A stretch of 64,000 bases of DNA from an uncultured bacterium (lineage in GTDB: Bacteria; Bacillota; Clostridia; Oscillospirales; Oscillospiraceae), in the NCBI GenBank assembly GCA_948469375.1, contig CAOKLO010000012.1:1-64000 (forward strand), in the 5' to 3' direction. The notes under the pieces are model-generated. The model ran no database searches and was not told the DNA's origin. It saw only the letters and a program-made list of their open reading frames with translations. The translations under genes were made by a program, and so were the position numbers. Positions 27,850-38,338 of the stretch are shown in pieces; the stretch's first letter is position 1; each line of letters begins with the position of its first letter.

Positions 27850-28106
27850 GGCGTCTCCTCCTCTGTCTCTCCCTCTGTCCCGAACCGGGCCGATACCTGC
27901 TCCGTGGGCAGGGACGACCAAATCACATGGCCGCTGTCCATCACCAGCACCGACCGGGTCTTGCGACCGAAGCTGGCGTCGATGAGCGCCCCCCGCTCCC
28001 GGGCCTCCTGGCCCAGCCGCTTCACCGGCGCGGAGTCCGGGCTGACAATGGCCACCACCCGCTGGGCGGAAACCATGCTTCCAAATCCGATGTTGACCAG
28101 TTTCAT
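27846..28106 (-). CDS. remA: RemA/DUF370 DNA-binding regulator
   Basis: Small DNA-binding protein that in Bacillus subtilis activates biofilm matrix and osmoprotection genes. The 86 residues start [20 protein letters not shown], the family signature, with the [10 protein letters not shown] arginine region and [15 protein letters not shown]. The start at 28106 lies 4 bases past the yicC stop. The yicC-remA-gmk-rpoZ order is conserved. Confidence 0.95.
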   Translation of the reverse strand: MKLVNIGFGSMVSAQRVVAIVSPDSAPVKRLGQEARERGALIDASFGRKTRSVLVMDSGHVIWSSLPTEQVSARFGTEGETEEETP

Positions 28107-28110
28107 GCCG

Positions 28111-28998
28111 TCACTCCAGGTTCTGGACCTGCTCGCGGATCTTCTCAATCTCCGCCTTCATGTCCACCACCCGCCGGGTGATCTCAATGTCGCTGCACTT
28201 GGAGCCGATGGTGTTGGTCTCCCGGTTGAACTCCTGAATGAGGAAATCCAGCTTGCGGCCCACCGATCCGCCTGCCGCCAGCAGCTCCCGCAGCTGGCCC
28301 AGATGGCTGTGCAGGCGCACCGTCTCCTCGTCCACCGCCACTTTATCAGCGAAAATGGCCGCCTCGGTGAGCAGACGGGCCTCGTCAATCTGGGTGTTCT
28401 GAAGCACCTCTTTCATTTTCGCCTCCAAACGGGCCCGGTAGTCCGCCACTGTCTGGGGGGAGCGCTCCTCCACCTCGCCCAGCAGGCGCTCGATGGCGTC
28501 CGCCCGGCTCAGAATGTCGGCAACCAGCCGTTCGCCCTCCCGCTCCCGCATGGAGTTGAAGTCGGCCAGGGCCAGCTCCAGCGCGGCCAGCAGCCGCTCC
28601 TTCATCTGGTCCAGGTCCTCCTCCTGCTTTTCCACCGTCAGCACATCGGGAAACCGGGCCAGCTCGGCGGCGGAATACTTTTTCCGGACGCCGCCGCCCC
28701 CCAGCTCCCGAAGCTGCTTGAGCGCCTCAATATAGCCCTTTGCCAGCTCCTGATTCACGGCGACGGTCACGGCGTCCCCGCCGGACCGGGTGATGGTGAC
28801 GAACACGTCCACCTTCCCCCGTGCTACGCAGCTCTGAATTTTAGACTTCATGGCGTCCTCAGTGAAGATGTAGACCCTTGGCATCTTCACCGCACAGTCC
28901 AGATAGCGGTTGTTCACCGAGCGCAGCTCCACGGTGATTTGAACGCCGTCCTCAAAGGACCGCTCCCCCCGGCCGTAGCCGGTCATGCTTTTTACCAC
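28111..28998 (-). CDS. YicC/YloC-family endoribonuclease
   Basis: Family of single-strand-acting endoribonucleases. The protein begins [12 protein letters not shown], the family signature, and has the C-terminal DUF1732 end ([32 protein letters not shown]). I choose GTG 28998 (295 residues) with GGGAG 5 bases upstream; the frame opens 15 codons earlier. Sits directly upstream of remA and gmk. Confidence 0.92.
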   Translation of the reverse strand: MVKSMTGYGRGERSFEDGVQITVELRSVNNRYLDCAVKMPRVYIFTEDAMKSKIQSCVARGKVDVFVTITRSGGDAVTVAVNQELAKGYIEALKQLRELGGGGVRKKYSAAELARFPDVLTVEKQEEDLDQMKERLLAALELALADFNSMREREGERLVADILSRADAIERLLGEVEERSPQTVADYRARLEAKMKEVLQNTQIDEARLLTEAAIFADKVAVDEETVRLHSHLGQLRELLAAGGSVGRKLDFLIQEFNRETNTIGSKCSDIEITRRVVDMKAEIEKIREQVQNLE

Positions 28999-29014
28999 AT
29001 TAACTCCCAGCCTT

Positions 29015-29536
29015 TCAATGGACCGTGCGGTGAATTCGGGCAATATAGAACCCGATCAGCCGGCTGAATCCAAAATCGTACAGTAAAAACACCACATTCG
29101 CCGCCAGATACAGCACCCACACCGAGCTTCCCAGCGCCTCCGGCAGGGAGCTCAGCATGGCCGCGCCCATGGTCAGAAAGAGCGCTGTAAAGACGGCGTT
29201 GAAAAACGCCAGCTTTCCCATATATTCCAGCGGCTTTTTCCGGGGCCGCTCCGTCAGGGATTTCACCAGGGGGTACGGCCCAAACAGCGACGCGAACAGC
29301 AGCGCGCAGAACTTATCCGGCGCCAGCAGCAGCGCCAGGACGGACGCCCCCGCCCAGCACAAAGCCCCTGCCTTCAAGCCCACCGAGATCACCGCCGCAG
29401 CGGGCAGCAAACCGGCCGCCGCCACAATACCCCACCGGCCCGTGGGCGCGGCACAGGCCAGATAGACCAAAATTACGGCCAACGCGCCCAAAATGGCCGG
29501 GTACGCCACCTGGGCGGCCTTACTTTTTCTCCTCAT
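29015..29536 (-). CDS. Uncharacterised membrane protein, 173 residues
   Basis: I do not recognise the family. The N-terminus is basic (MRRKSKAAQ) and about five hydrophobic helices follow (near 12-28, 35-52, 57-70, 112-128, 140-160), with a cytoplasmic basic loop (SLTERPRKKPLEYMGK). It starts next to the dnaJ-like stop (TGATATG) and ends 16 bases before yicC, so it is translated from the same message. The compact five-helix layout is reminiscent of small transporter subunits, but that is only an impression. Confidence 0.75.
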   Translation of the reverse strand: MRRKSKAAQVAYPAILGALAVILVYLACAAPTGRWGIVAAAGLLPAAAVISVGLKAGALCWAGASVLALLLAPDKFCALLFASLFGPYPLVKSLTERPRKKPLEYMGKLAFFNAVFTALFLTMGAAMLSSLPEALGSSVWVLYLAANVVFLLYDFGFSRLIGFYIARIHRTVH

Positions 29537-29537
29537 A

Positions 29538-31023
<1,486 letters not shown>

Positions 31024-31024
31024 C

Positions 31025-32326
31025 TCAGCTGCCCCGGGACAGGGAAACTACCACCGTGTAATCCCTGGGGTTCACCACGCCCACATCGCCTACGGAGCCG
31101 GCGCTGTTCAGGTAGATGCTGGCGGGGACGGTGTAGTTCCCGGCGGCCTCCTTCACCTCCCGCAAGTCGGCCACCGCCCAGATGCTCTCCTCGGTGAGCT
31201 CCAGCTCGTCCAGCAGGGCCGCGGTCCCCCGGACCTTTACCTTCAACACCTGGGTGACGGTGTCGGCCTGCCAGCCCTCCGGCGTGCCCGAGGCGCTGAT
31301 GCGGTCGGCCCTGATCTCAAATTCCCGGGTCTCCACCCGCTTGAGGATCTTCAGCGTGACCGTCACCTCAGTGACGCCGCTGACATTTTCCAGCTCGTCG
31401 GCCAGGGGAAGGGGAATCGTCATCTCGCCGCCGTTCTCCGCCAGCTCGTCGCTCAGCGTAGCCAGATCAATGGTGGTCAGGGTAATGGCGCCCAGATCGG
31501 CCAGCGCATCCACCGCCTCCTGACCGCCCGCCACCATGATGGAGGGCGTGTCCAGCTTGACCTCCACGTCGCTGACCTTCAGGCCGCCGCCCTCAATCAG
31601 CTTCACCTCCAGCGGAATTTCCGCCGTGGCGCGGATGGGGAAGATCACATGGATGGTGTCCACGTCACAGGTCACGTCCAGGTCTTCCAGCGGGTCCCCG
31701 CTGGCCCCGATGAGCTGGAACGGATACTCTCCGTCCACCCGCTCCGTCAGGTTTTCACCGTCCACAATCACCCTGACGTAGGCCACCTGGTTCACCTGGT
31801 CCGCCCGGCCGCTGATGGTCACTGTGCCGGGGTCGAACAGGAAGTCCTCCGAATCCCCGGGCAGATAGCCCTCCGCCGCGTTGCCCCGGAACTCGCCCCG
31901 GATCTCTATCCCCGGACGGCGCAGGAAGCGGGCCACCTCCACATTCACCACGGTACCCCTGGCGCCGCTGATAAACTCCACGTCGCTGCTGTTGACGCCG
32001 GAGGGCGGGTCCACCGTATAGTTGACCGCCTGGGTGCCCTCTTCGGTGATGTTGGCCACGCTGACGCTCACCCTGGGCGGGGTGTCCTTTAGGATAGCCT
32101 GGATCGTCGGCGTGGCCCGCACCGTGACGGAGGCGCTGACATTGGAGCTGACGATCATCAGCCCCCGGTCCTCCAGCATTTCCACCCCCGTAAAGGTGAC
32201 GGGAATGCTGAGGGTCCTGGTCTCCTGGTTCTCATCCCGGGAGGTCACCCAGATCCACAGCGACAGGGAGATGAGAATGGAGAGTACCACATAGAGTATT
32301 TTGCTGTCAAGAATCTTCTTTCCCAT
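31025..32326 (-). CDS. cdaR: YbbR-domain regulator of diadenylate cyclase
   Basis: Membrane-anchored extracellular protein that modulates CdaA. One N-terminal membrane helix (ILYVVLSILISLSLWIWV) is followed by about four YbbR repeats rich in beta strands (residues 45-430). 433 residues from ATG 32326. It overlaps the cdaA end by 20 bases. The cdaA-cdaR pair is standard; the usual third gene glmM is absent here and DUF5685 follows instead. Confidence 0.94.
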   Translation of the reverse strand: MGKKILDSKILYVVLSILISLSLWIWVTSRDENQETRTLSIPVTFTGVEMLEDRGLMIVSSNVSASVTVRATPTIQAILKDTPPRVSVSVANITEEGTQAVNYTVDPPSGVNSSDVEFISGARGTVVNVEVARFLRRPGIEIRGEFRGNAAEGYLPGDSEDFLFDPGTVTISGRADQVNQVAYVRVIVDGENLTERVDGEYPFQLIGASGDPLEDLDVTCDVDTIHVIFPIRATAEIPLEVKLIEGGGLKVSDVEVKLDTPSIMVAGGQEAVDALADLGAITLTTIDLATLSDELAENGGEMTIPLPLADELENVSGVTEVTVTLKILKRVETREFEIRADRISASGTPEGWQADTVTQVLKVKVRGTAALLDELELTEESIWAVADLREVKEAAGNYTVPASIYLNSAGSVGDVGVVNPRDYTVVVSLSRGS

Positions 32327-33197
32327 TGGAATTATCTCCCTTGATGCCCTTGAATACACTGGACAGCCGGGCGGCCGCGGTGGGCTTGCTCTCCTCCTGG
32401 GCGGCGGGCATGAGCTTCAGGAGGAGCATCCGCTCCAGGGTTTCGGGCGACAGGTGCCGCTTCAGCATTCCGTTGATGGCCACCGAGATGGAGCCCGTCT
32501 CCTCAGATACGATGGCCACCACCGCGTCCGAGTTCTCGCTGATGCCGATGCCCGCCCGGTGGCGCATGCCCAGATCCCGGCTCAGGTTCACGTTGCCGGA
32601 CAGGGGGAGCATACAGCCCGCCCCCACAATGCGCCCGTTACGTACGATGACCGCCCCGTCGTGGAGGGGGGCCTTGTTCCAAAAAAGGTTTTTCAGCAGC
32701 TGGGCGGCCACCCGACAGTCCAGGGTGGTGCCGGTTTTCAGCACGTCGTCCAGCAGAGTGCGGCGCTCAAACACCATCAGCGCCCCCACCTTGTCCCGGG
32801 ACAGGGTGGTATAGGCCTCCACCGTCTCCTTGATGGCGTTCTCCAGGTCGTTGCTGTAGCTCTCCGCCACAAACAGCTCTTTGATCTTACCGCTGCCCAT
32901 TTGCTCCAAAAAGCGCCGGACCTCCGGCTGAAAGATGACCACCAAGGCAATTACTCCCAGCTCCACGGCGTTGTTCAGCACCGTGCGGATCACTCTCAGA
33001 CGCAGCAGGTTGGCCAGCGCCATGGCCACCACGATCAGCGCAATGGCCTTGACCACCTGGCCGGACCGGCTCCGGCGGACAAAGCGGAACAGGTGGTAAA
33101 TGCCAAATGCAATGATAGCCATATCCAGGATATCGGTGAGGCCGATAAGCTTCAGGTATTCCGGCGCCAATTGCAGCGTCTGCAAGATGGCTTCCAT
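32307..33197 (-). CDS. cdaA: Diadenylate cyclase
   Basis: Makes the essential second messenger c-di-AMP from two ATP. Three membrane helices occupy the first ~100 residues; the DAC domain follows with the catalytic motifs DGAV (in KAPLHDGAVIV) and RHR (in GMRHRAGIGISE). 296 residues from ATG 33197 with AAGGAG 8 bases upstream. First gene of the long operon, behind a good promoter. Confidence 0.96.
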   Translation of the reverse strand: MEAILQTLQLAPEYLKLIGLTDILDMAIIAFGIYHLFRFVRRSRSGQVVKAIALIVVAMALANLLRLRVIRTVLNNAVELGVIALVVIFQPEVRRFLEQMGSGKIKELFVAESYSNDLENAIKETVEAYTTLSRDKVGALMVFERRTLLDDVLKTGTTLDCRVAAQLLKNLFWNKAPLHDGAVIVRNGRIVGAGCMLPLSGNVNLSRDLGMRHRAGIGISENSDAVVAIVSEETGSISVAINGMLKRHLSPETLERMLLLKLMPAAQEESKPTAAARLSSVFKGIKGDNSNGKEDS

Positions 33198-33265
33198 ATG
33201 CGCCACTCCTTCCCACACCGAAAAATGCGCGTGACAAACCATTGCCGCATTGCGGCATTTTGGAC

Positions 33266-33294
33266 ATTATATCCCATCCGGCCGGGATTGGCAA
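33266..33294 (-). promoter_or_regulatory. Sigma-A promoter at the head of the cdaA operon
   Basis: Minus strand TTGCCA (33289-33294), 17 bases, TATAAT (33266-33271). The leader carries a small hairpin (TGCCGC/GCGGCA). Seventeen genes follow with no gap above about 75 bases. Confidence 0.82.
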
Positions 33295-33345
33295 GTGAAT
33301 CAGGGAGAATTAAAGGAAAATTCACGGCAGCGCCATAAAAATTCC

Positions 33346-33374
33346 AAAACAAAAGAGCGCGGCCTTCGCCGCGC
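33346..33374 (-). terminator. Terminator of the desulfurase-like gene
   Basis: Stem GCGCGGC/GCCGCGC (33357-33374) followed on the minus strand by a CTCTTTTGTTTTGG tract, 10 bases past the stop. Confidence 0.9.
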
Positions 33375-33383
33375 CCTTCCGTC

Positions 33384-34511
33384 TCACCGCTTCACCGTCT
33401 TCGCCAGCTCCCGGATCGCCGCCGCCGCCCGGTCCACCTGAGCCGAGTGGTTGAAGGCAGAAAAGCTGAGCCGGATGGTTCCGGTGTCCTCGGTGCCCGC
33501 CGTGCGGTGGGCCAGCGGCGCGCAGTGCAGGCCCGAGCGCACCGCGATCCCCCGCTTGGCCAGCGCCTCCCCCGCCTCCTCGCAGTCCATGCCGCCGATG
33601 ATAATGGAGCACAGGCCGCTCTGGTTTTCACCGCCCCGGAACACGGTTACACCGGGAATACAGGCCAGCCGGTCCATCATCCGTCCGGCCAGCGCCTGCT
33701 CGTGGCGGTGGATACGCGCCGTCCCGGTCCGGCTGACGAACCGCATGCCCTCCAGCAGTCCCACCGCTCCGCACACGTTGTGGGTGCCCGCCTCCAGCCG
33801 GTCGGGCAAAAAGTCGGGCATCTCCTGCCGGGCGGACAGGCTGCCCGTCCCGCCGTAGAGCAGGGGCTGAGCGTCCCCGCCGCACAGCAAAAGGCCTGTG
33901 CCCTGAGGTCCGTACAGCCCCTTATGTCCCGGCATGGCGATAAACGCCGCTCCCCAGCCCTCCAGGTCCACCGGGAGCGTCCCGGCGGACTGGGAGGCGT
34001 CCACAATAAGGGGCACGCCCCGCTCCCGGCAAAGCCGGGCGATCCGCTCCACCGGCTGGATAAATCCAAACACGTTGGACACATGGTTGCACACCACCGC
34101 GTCCACCTCGGGGGTGACCTCCCGTTCAAAGGCGGCGTATACTCCGTCGCTGTCAAACAGCGGCCCGGCTGCAACCTTCATTTTCACACCCTGAATGGCG
34201 TAAATGGGCCGGGTGACGGCGTTGTGCTCGTAGCCGGACACCACCACCGTCCCCCCGGGCCCCACCAGCGAACGGATGGCGATGTTCAGCCCGTGGGTGG
34301 CGCTGCCGGTGAGGACCACTCGCTCCGGGTCTCCGGCGTTGAACAGCCGCGCCGCCTGCTCCCGCATCCGGTACATCAGGTCCGCCGCCCCCATGCCCGG
34401 CGCGTGGCCGCCCCGACCGGGACTGGCCAGATGGGCCATGGCCCAGGCGGAGGCCCGGGGCACCGCCCCGGGCTTTTCCAGCGTGGTGGCCGCACTATCA
34501 AAATAGATCAT
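33384..34511 (-). CDS. Class V aminotransferase, cysteine desulfurase-like
   Basis: PLP enzyme of the NifS/SufS fold that would release sulfur (or selenium) from cysteine. It begins MIYFDSAATTLEKP; the PLP histidine-aspartate region (IVDASQSAG) and the lysine in MPGHKGLYGPQGTG are present. A cysteine near the C-terminus (SGLHCAPLAH) sits where the persulfide cysteine is found in the family. 375 residues. Overlaps the DUF3343 gene by 4 bases, which suggests that small protein carries the sulfur. Confidence 0.88.
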   Translation of the reverse strand: MIYFDSAATTLEKPGAVPRASAWAMAHLASPGRGGHAPGMGAADLMYRMREQAARLFNAGDPERVVLTGSATHGLNIAIRSLVGPGGTVVVSGYEHNAVTRPIYAIQGVKMKVAAGPLFDSDGVYAAFEREVTPEVDAVVCNHVSNVFGFIQPVERIARLCRERGVPLIVDASQSAGTLPVDLEGWGAAFIAMPGHKGLYGPQGTGLLLCGGDAQPLLYGGTGSLSARQEMPDFLPDRLEAGTHNVCGAVGLLEGMRFVSRTGTARIHRHEQALAGRMMDRLACIPGVTVFRGGENQSGLCSIIIGGMDCEEAGEALAKRGIAVRSGLHCAPLAHRTAGTEDTGTIRLSFSAFNHSAQVDRAAAAIRELAKTVKR

Positions 34512-34762
34512 GACTTCACCTCACTGTACTCCCCTTCCGCCGTCTGGAGAAACACTTGCTTGGGGGCCATGCCCTCCCGGCGCAGGACCGTGAGCGCGTC
34601 GGTAAGCCGCCGCTCCGGAATACGCACGCAGTAGCCGCAGCCCTCCTTGGAGATCACCTTGGGCGAGCGCTGGACCCAGCCGGGAATCCCCACCCGCTCC
34701 AACACCTGGGCGGTGCGCTGGGCGTAGGTGAGCGAGCGGCAGATGATGAGATAATAGACCAT
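34508..34762 (-). CDS. DUF3343 putative Se/S carrier-like protein
   Basis: 84-residue protein of the DUF3343 family, thought to carry sulfur or selenium. It starts MVYYLIICRSLTYAQRTAQV and holds the cysteine pair in GCGYCVRI. Coupled by a 4-base overlap to the desulfurase-like gene. No SelD or YedF gene is near, so a sulfur role is at least as likely as a selenium one. Confidence 0.85.
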   Translation of the reverse strand: MVYYLIICRSLTYAQRTAQVLERVGIPGWVQRSPKVISKEGCGYCVRIPERRLTDALTVLRREGMAPKQVFLQTAEGEYSEVKS

Positions 34763-34803
34763 TGGCCCACCATTCCTTTCCCCTGTTTCTGGAGGAACGT
34801 TAA

Positions 34804-34845
34804 AGCGCTCCTCTCAAGGACATCATATGCCCTGAGGGGAGCGCT
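34804..34845. repeat. Imperfect 13-bp inverted repeat
   Basis: Arms 34804-34816 and 34833-34845 with one mismatch, in the leader of the DUF3343 operon and next to the transposase relic. No T-tract on either side; it could be a remnant of an insertion sequence end or a leader hairpin. Confidence 0.5.
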
Positions 34846-34858
34846 GGTGAAAGCGGGG

Positions 34859-34892
34859 GCCTCCTTTTTCCTTTGTAAAGAAAAAAGGAACT
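34859..34892. repeat. T/A-rich palindromic element, copy 2
   Basis: GGGCCTCC-T-run-CCTTTG followed by a complementary A-rich half and GGAACTTT. Same layout as 8445-8475, and it abuts the transposase relic. Confidence 0.55.
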
Positions 34893-35080
34893 TTAATGAG
34901 GAGCTAAAGTCACTCACCAGATACCGTTTTGACAAGGTAAAAGAGCGGGCAAAGCTGAAGCGGTCCGTTTCCAGACTGGTGTGCATCCTATTACCGGAGT
35001 TGGAAAAGCTGCTTCCAACACTTTTTATCCCACGCCGCCAAGAAGCTGGTCCGGCTCATCCTCAATTGCTATCTGGGGTT
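34892..35080 (+). pseudogene. Remnant of an IS110-type transposase
   Basis: One frame over 34892-35023 reads FNEELKSLTRYRFDKVKER and continues to PELEKLLPTL. This pattern resembles the middle part of IS110-family (DEDD) transposases. No start, catalytic residues or full-length frame remain. A shifted frame just after (to about 35076) reads HAAKKLVRLI, which could be a piece of the C-terminus, implying an internal deletion. It fills the otherwise gene-free 34763-35165 stretch together with two inverted repeats. Confidence 0.5.
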
Positions 35081-35165
35081 CTCCTGAACCCCTGCTTTAC
35101 TATGCCCTTTTTGAAGCGTCTAACTTTTCCCTCCATCCTTCATTTTTGGGGTTGACATCAAATAG

Positions 35166-35660
35166 TTAATCTTTCAAAAAAGAAGGACCTTGCCCTTCGA
35201 TGAGCGCCACGGCGTGGGCGGCGACGCCCTCCCCGGTCCCAGTAAAGCCCAGGCCCTCCTCTGTGGTGGCCTTGACGCTTACCCGCCCCAGGTCCACTCC
35301 CATGGCGGCGGCCAACCTTTCTCTCATCAGCGGGATATGGGGGGCCAGCTTGGGCCGCTGGGCCAGCACAGTGGCATCTACGTTGCCGATTTTATACCCC
35401 TTCTCGTTCAACGCCTCCGTCACCCGTTTGAGCAAAACTAAGCTGTCCACCCCCTCGTAGGCCGGGTCGTTGTCCGGGAACAGCTTACCGATATCTCCCA
35501 GCGCCGCCGCGCCCAGCAGGGCGTCCATGACGGCGTGGGCCAGCACGTCTGCGTCGGAGTGGCCCAGCAATCCCTTTTCAAAGGGGATCTCCACCCCGCC
35601 CAGAATCAGCCTGCGCCCCTCCACCAAGCGGTGCACGTCATAGCCGTGTCCGATTCTCAC
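35166..35660 (-). CDS. ispF: 2-C-methyl-D-erythritol 2,4-cyclodiphosphate synthase
   Basis: Fifth enzyme of the MEP isoprenoid pathway. Starts [12 protein letters not shown] with the metal-binding Asp and His, then [15 protein letters not shown] and [12 protein letters not shown]. 164 residues. Overlaps the ispD stop by 4 bases, so the two are coupled. Confidence 0.97.
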   Translation of the reverse strand: MRIGHGYDVHRLVEGRRLILGGVEIPFEKGLLGHSDADVLAHAVMDALLGAAALGDIGKLFPDNDPAYEGVDSLVLLKRVTEALNEKGYKIGNVDATVLAQRPKLAPHIPLMRERLAAAMGVDLGRVSVKATTEEGLGFTGTGEGVAAHAVALIEGQGPSFLKD

Positions 35661-36379
35661 AGCACCGGCGCCTCCTCTTCCAACAGCACCTCGCCGATCA
35701 GCAGGTCGGTAGGCGTGGTCAGCTTGATATTCCGCTCGTCTCCAGGGGTGAGCACTACCTTCATCCCCAGCCGCTCCACAGCGGCGCAGTCGTCGGTGAG
35801 CTCCACCCCGTCGTCCAGCGCCTTTTGCAGCGCAGCCCGGATGAGATCGCCGTCAAACACCTGGGGTGTCTGGACGGCGTACAAAGCACTGCGCTCCAGA
35901 GTCTGCTCCACAATCCCGTCACGGGCCGATTTGACGGTGTCCTTCACCGGCACGGCCGGAGCCGCCGCCCCGTTTGCCGCCGCCTGGGCCACGGCGTCCT
36001 CAATCACCTTCACACTGACAAAGGGCCGGGCCCCGTCGTGGATGGCGATGAGCCGGGCCTTGCGGTCACATTCCAGGGTGCCCAACCGGGCCGACTGGGT
36101 GCGGTTCTCTCCGCCCCGGATCACCTTGACCACTTTATTCAGCCCATAGTCCTGGCACAGGCGGGCCACGTCTGGCACCAAATCCGTCCGGGTGACCACT
36201 ACCACCTCGTTTACGTTGGGGGCGTCCTGAAAGCTCTGGAGGCAGCGCACAATCACAGGCAGGCCGCCCACCTCCGCCAGCACCTTATCAAAGCCCATCC
36301 GGCTGGACGTCCCGGCGGCCACCACCACCACGGAGCAGCTGGGCCCAGCCTCTTTTTTACGTCTGCGGAACAATCCCAT
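35657..36379 (-). CDS. ispD: 2-C-methyl-D-erythritol 4-phosphate cytidylyltransferase
   Basis: Third enzyme of the MEP pathway, joining CTP and MEP. Nucleotide loop [15 protein letters not shown], then HDGARPFV and VQTPQVFD are present. The N-terminus carries a short basic stretch ([11 protein letters not shown]) before the fold. 240 residues; GGAGG upstream of the ATG. Lies between carD and ispF, a common Firmicute order. Confidence 0.96.
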   Translation of the reverse strand: MGLFRRRKKEAGPSCSVVVVAAGTSSRMGFDKVLAEVGGLPVIVRCLQSFQDAPNVNEVVVVTRTDLVPDVARLCQDYGLNKVVKVIRGGENRTQSARLGTLECDRKARLIAIHDGARPFVSVKVIEDAVAQAAANGAAAPAVPVKDTVKSARDGIVEQTLERSALYAVQTPQVFDGDLIRAALQKALDDGVELTDDCAAVERLGMKVVLTPGDERNIKLTTPTDLLIGEVLLEEEAPVL

Positions 36380-36400
36380 ATCGTCCTCCCAAACTCCATT

Positions 36401-36544
36401 TCACTGCGTCCGCCCAGCGGCGGGCTCCGTTTCATTCCGCTGCTCGTCCTCCCCCACGCAGCCCGCTTCGCCGGGCTCGCGCGGGTCCCTTTGATATCCT
36501 CTCCTGCGCAAAAAGGAGCCTTCCGGCCCCTCTCGCTTGAGCAT
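36401..36544 (-). CDS. Possible 47-residue ORF between carD and ispD
   Basis: ATG 36544 has GAGGAG 9 bases upstream and the frame ends TGA at 36401. The product is highly charged (Arg, Glu, Gly, Pro) without any motif I know. The ribosome site is good, but composition alone could produce it; it may be only a spacer between operon genes. Confidence 0.25.
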   Translation of the reverse strand: MLKREGPEGSFLRRRGYQRDPREPGEAGCVGEDEQRNETEPAAGRTQ

Positions 36545-36557
36545 GAACTTAATCTCC

Positions 36558-37037
36558 TCAATGGCTGAGCACGGTGTCTACACTGCTCTCCACAGTCTCA
36601 TAGGGCAGGCTCTGGGCCAGCACCAGCTCAGAGATGAGGATCTGCTTGGCCGTGTGCAGCATCTTCCGCTCACCGTTGGACAGACCCCGCTGGCCCTCCC
36701 GCTGGCGCAGGCCCTTGACCACCCGGGCCACCTCCAGCAGATCGCCGCTTTTCAGCCGCTCCAGGTTTTCCCGGTACCGGCGGTTCCAGTTCTGGGTCAT
36801 GTCCACCTCGATGACCTCCATCTCGGTCATCAATTCCTCCGCCTTGGCGCCGGACACCACGGGACGCATTCCAATCCCGCCGGTGTTGTCCGTGGGCACC
36901 ATAACGGTCATATTGCCCACCGACAGCTTGAGCTGGTAATACTCCTGAACCTGCCCCGCCACCTTGCGCTCCACAATGGAATCAATGACGCCCGCGCCGT
37001 GCATGGGATGCACTACCTTATCTCCGATCTGAAACAA
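36558..37037 (-). CDS. carD: CarD-family RNA polymerase-binding regulator
   Basis: CdnL/CarD protein that binds the polymerase beta subunit and stabilises open promoters. The N-terminal RID domain (MFQIGDKVVHPMHGAGVI...) is followed by a helical DNA-contact domain (RENLERLKSGDLLEVARVV). I choose TTG 37037: GGAGG lies 8 bases upstream and the product then matches the family start; the longer frame begins inside that ribosome site. 159 residues. First gene of carD-ispD-ispF. Confidence 0.93.
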   Translation of the reverse strand: MFQIGDKVVHPMHGAGVIDSIVERKVAGQVQEYYQLKLSVGNMTVMVPTDNTGGIGMRPVVSGAKAEELMTEMEVIEVDMTQNWNRRYRENLERLKSGDLLEVARVVKGLRQREGQRGLSNGERKMLHTAKQILISELVLAQSLPYETVESSVDTVLSH

Positions 37038-37075
37038 ACCTCTCACCTCCAAATTATGTATAACTTTCCATGAAT

Positions 37076-37104
37076 ATTATACCCGTTTTTCCCAATCAAA
37101 GCAA
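37076..37104 (-). promoter_or_regulatory. Sigma-A promoter of carD
   Basis: Minus strand TTGCTT (37099-37104), 17 bases, TATAAT (37076-37081), about 40 bases before the start. Confidence 0.8.
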
Positions 37105-37216
37105 CCATTTTCTCCGAAAAGATGCACAAAAAACCCGTTCTTTTTGGAGATTTAAGGGCAATTTTACACCAAACATCCTATTTTTGTCAATTTCCGCACC
37201 TCCCTGCGCCCTAAAC

Positions 37217-37252
37217 GAAAAAAAACCGCAGCAGCCCTCAGGGCCGCTGCGG
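37217..37252 (-). terminator. Terminator of the first cell wall hydrolase
   Basis: A 27-base hairpin (37226-37252, CCGCAGC arms) followed on the minus strand by eight T residues. It closes the 37295-38254 gene. Confidence 0.93.
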
Positions 37253-37294
37253 CAGTTTGTCCTCGCAATTGCCTTGTCGTTTGCCTGCCTGCGC

Positions 37295-38254
37295 TTACTT
37301 GTAGAACGCGTGGTTCCCGATGGTCGTCACATAGGTGCGGGTCCTGGCGGCATAGCTGTTGGTGGCGCTGGCCCCGTTGAAAAATAGGGCTGTGGGCGTC
37401 ACCTGCGCGCCGTCAATCACCAGCATGGCGGCCACCACCGACTCTTCGTTTGGCTCACGGTAGATGGAGCCGCTGGAAGCGGGGGTGAACTGGTTCTTCT
37501 GAAACAGCACATCGTGGATGTTGTTGGGGAACCGGGAGTCCTTCACCCGGTTCATCACCACGTTACCCACGGCGATCTTACCCTCCAGGGGCTGATTGCC
37601 GCTCTCAGCGTGGATGATGCGGGACAGCCAGTACATGGTGTCCCCATCATATACTGCGCTTGCGTCAGCCAAATAGGGCGCCTCGCCCTCCTGACGCTCC
37701 AGCAGCACCAGATCATACTCTGCGTTATAGGCCACGTCCAAGTTATACACCCGGGCCAGCAGGCGCACGGGCACTGCCAGGCTTCCGTTGATCTGGAACA
37801 AGCCGTCTGACGCGTAGAGATACCGCCCGTTCGCCACCACATAGGGAACTCCCGCAGCGGCGGTGAGGTTCAGGTCGACCGTCACCACATCGGCGGCATC
37901 CTCGACGCCCTCGGCGGCTTCAGCCTCCTCAGTCTCATTGTCCAGCGCCACCACCTCGATGACGGTGGAGGCGTTGACGGAGACGGCCCCGTTCTCCTCC
38001 TCCACCACGGCCTCCGCATCCATCATGGACACGAAGGAACTCACCGTAACGTAGCACACGCCGTCCAGTATCTCATATTCTACGGACTCAGCGGGCTCGC
38101 CATCCAGCAGGATGGCGTTTCTTACCTCCTCAGATTCTTCGCTCTTTGCTGGGGTTTCTAACGGCAGTTCGTCGGAATCAGCGGCCAGCGCAGGCAGGAC
38201 AAGGCTCACGACAGCGAGGGCAGCCAGTGCAAAACTGGTAGCTCGTGTTTTCAT
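37295..38254 (-). CDS. Secreted SleB-type cell wall hydrolase (paralogue 1)
   Basis: 319 residues with a signal peptide (MKTRATSFALAALAVVSLV...ALAA). An acidic Glu-rich segment and a copper-amine-oxidase-N-like region (about 60-190) precede the C-terminal hydrolase_2/SleB domain (about 205-319), which has the catalytic glutamate in RIIHAESGN and the stretch AVGNVVMNRV. It would cut peptidoglycan glycan strands as a lytic transglycosylase. The neighbour at 38438 is a paralogue with the same C-terminus. WalR-like repeats precede the promoter region. Role could be in growth, germination or spore cortex. Confidence 0.9.
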   Translation of the reverse strand: MKTRATSFALAALAVVSLVLPALAADSDELPLETPAKSEESEEVRNAILLDGEPAESVEYEILDGVCYVTVSSFVSMMDAEAVVEEENGAVSVNASTVIEVVALDNETEEAEAAEGVEDAADVVTVDLNLTAAAGVPYVVANGRYLYASDGLFQINGSLAVPVRLLARVYNLDVAYNAEYDLVLLERQEGEAPYLADASAVYDGDTMYWLSRIIHAESGNQPLEGKIAVGNVVMNRVKDSRFPNNIHDVLFQKNQFTPASSGSIYREPNEESVVAAMLVIDGAQVTPTALFFNGASATNSYAARTRTYVTTIGNHAFYK

Positions 38255-38276
38255 GAAATCTCTCCTTATTACAATT

Positions 38277-38304
38277 TGTTCTCAAATTGTAACCATATTG
38301 TAAC
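38277..38304. promoter_or_regulatory. WalR-like box before hydrolase 1
   Basis: TGTAAC-N5-TGTAAC (38288-38304), an exact match to the WalR (YycF) consensus TGTWAH-N5-TGTWAH. A weaker third half-site TGTTCT lies 11 bases away at 38277. It sits about 35 bases before the gene, and the flank also forms a 10-bp inverted repeat (38269-38292). Confidence 0.65.
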
Positions 38305-38338
38305 TTATTCAAAACCATTTTGCAACCTTTTAGAGCCG

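Noticed and set aside
27352..29067. 571-codon plus-strand open frame opposite gmk-remA-yicC
   Set aside because: Spans three real genes in antisense; low-complexity Leu/His/Gln product.
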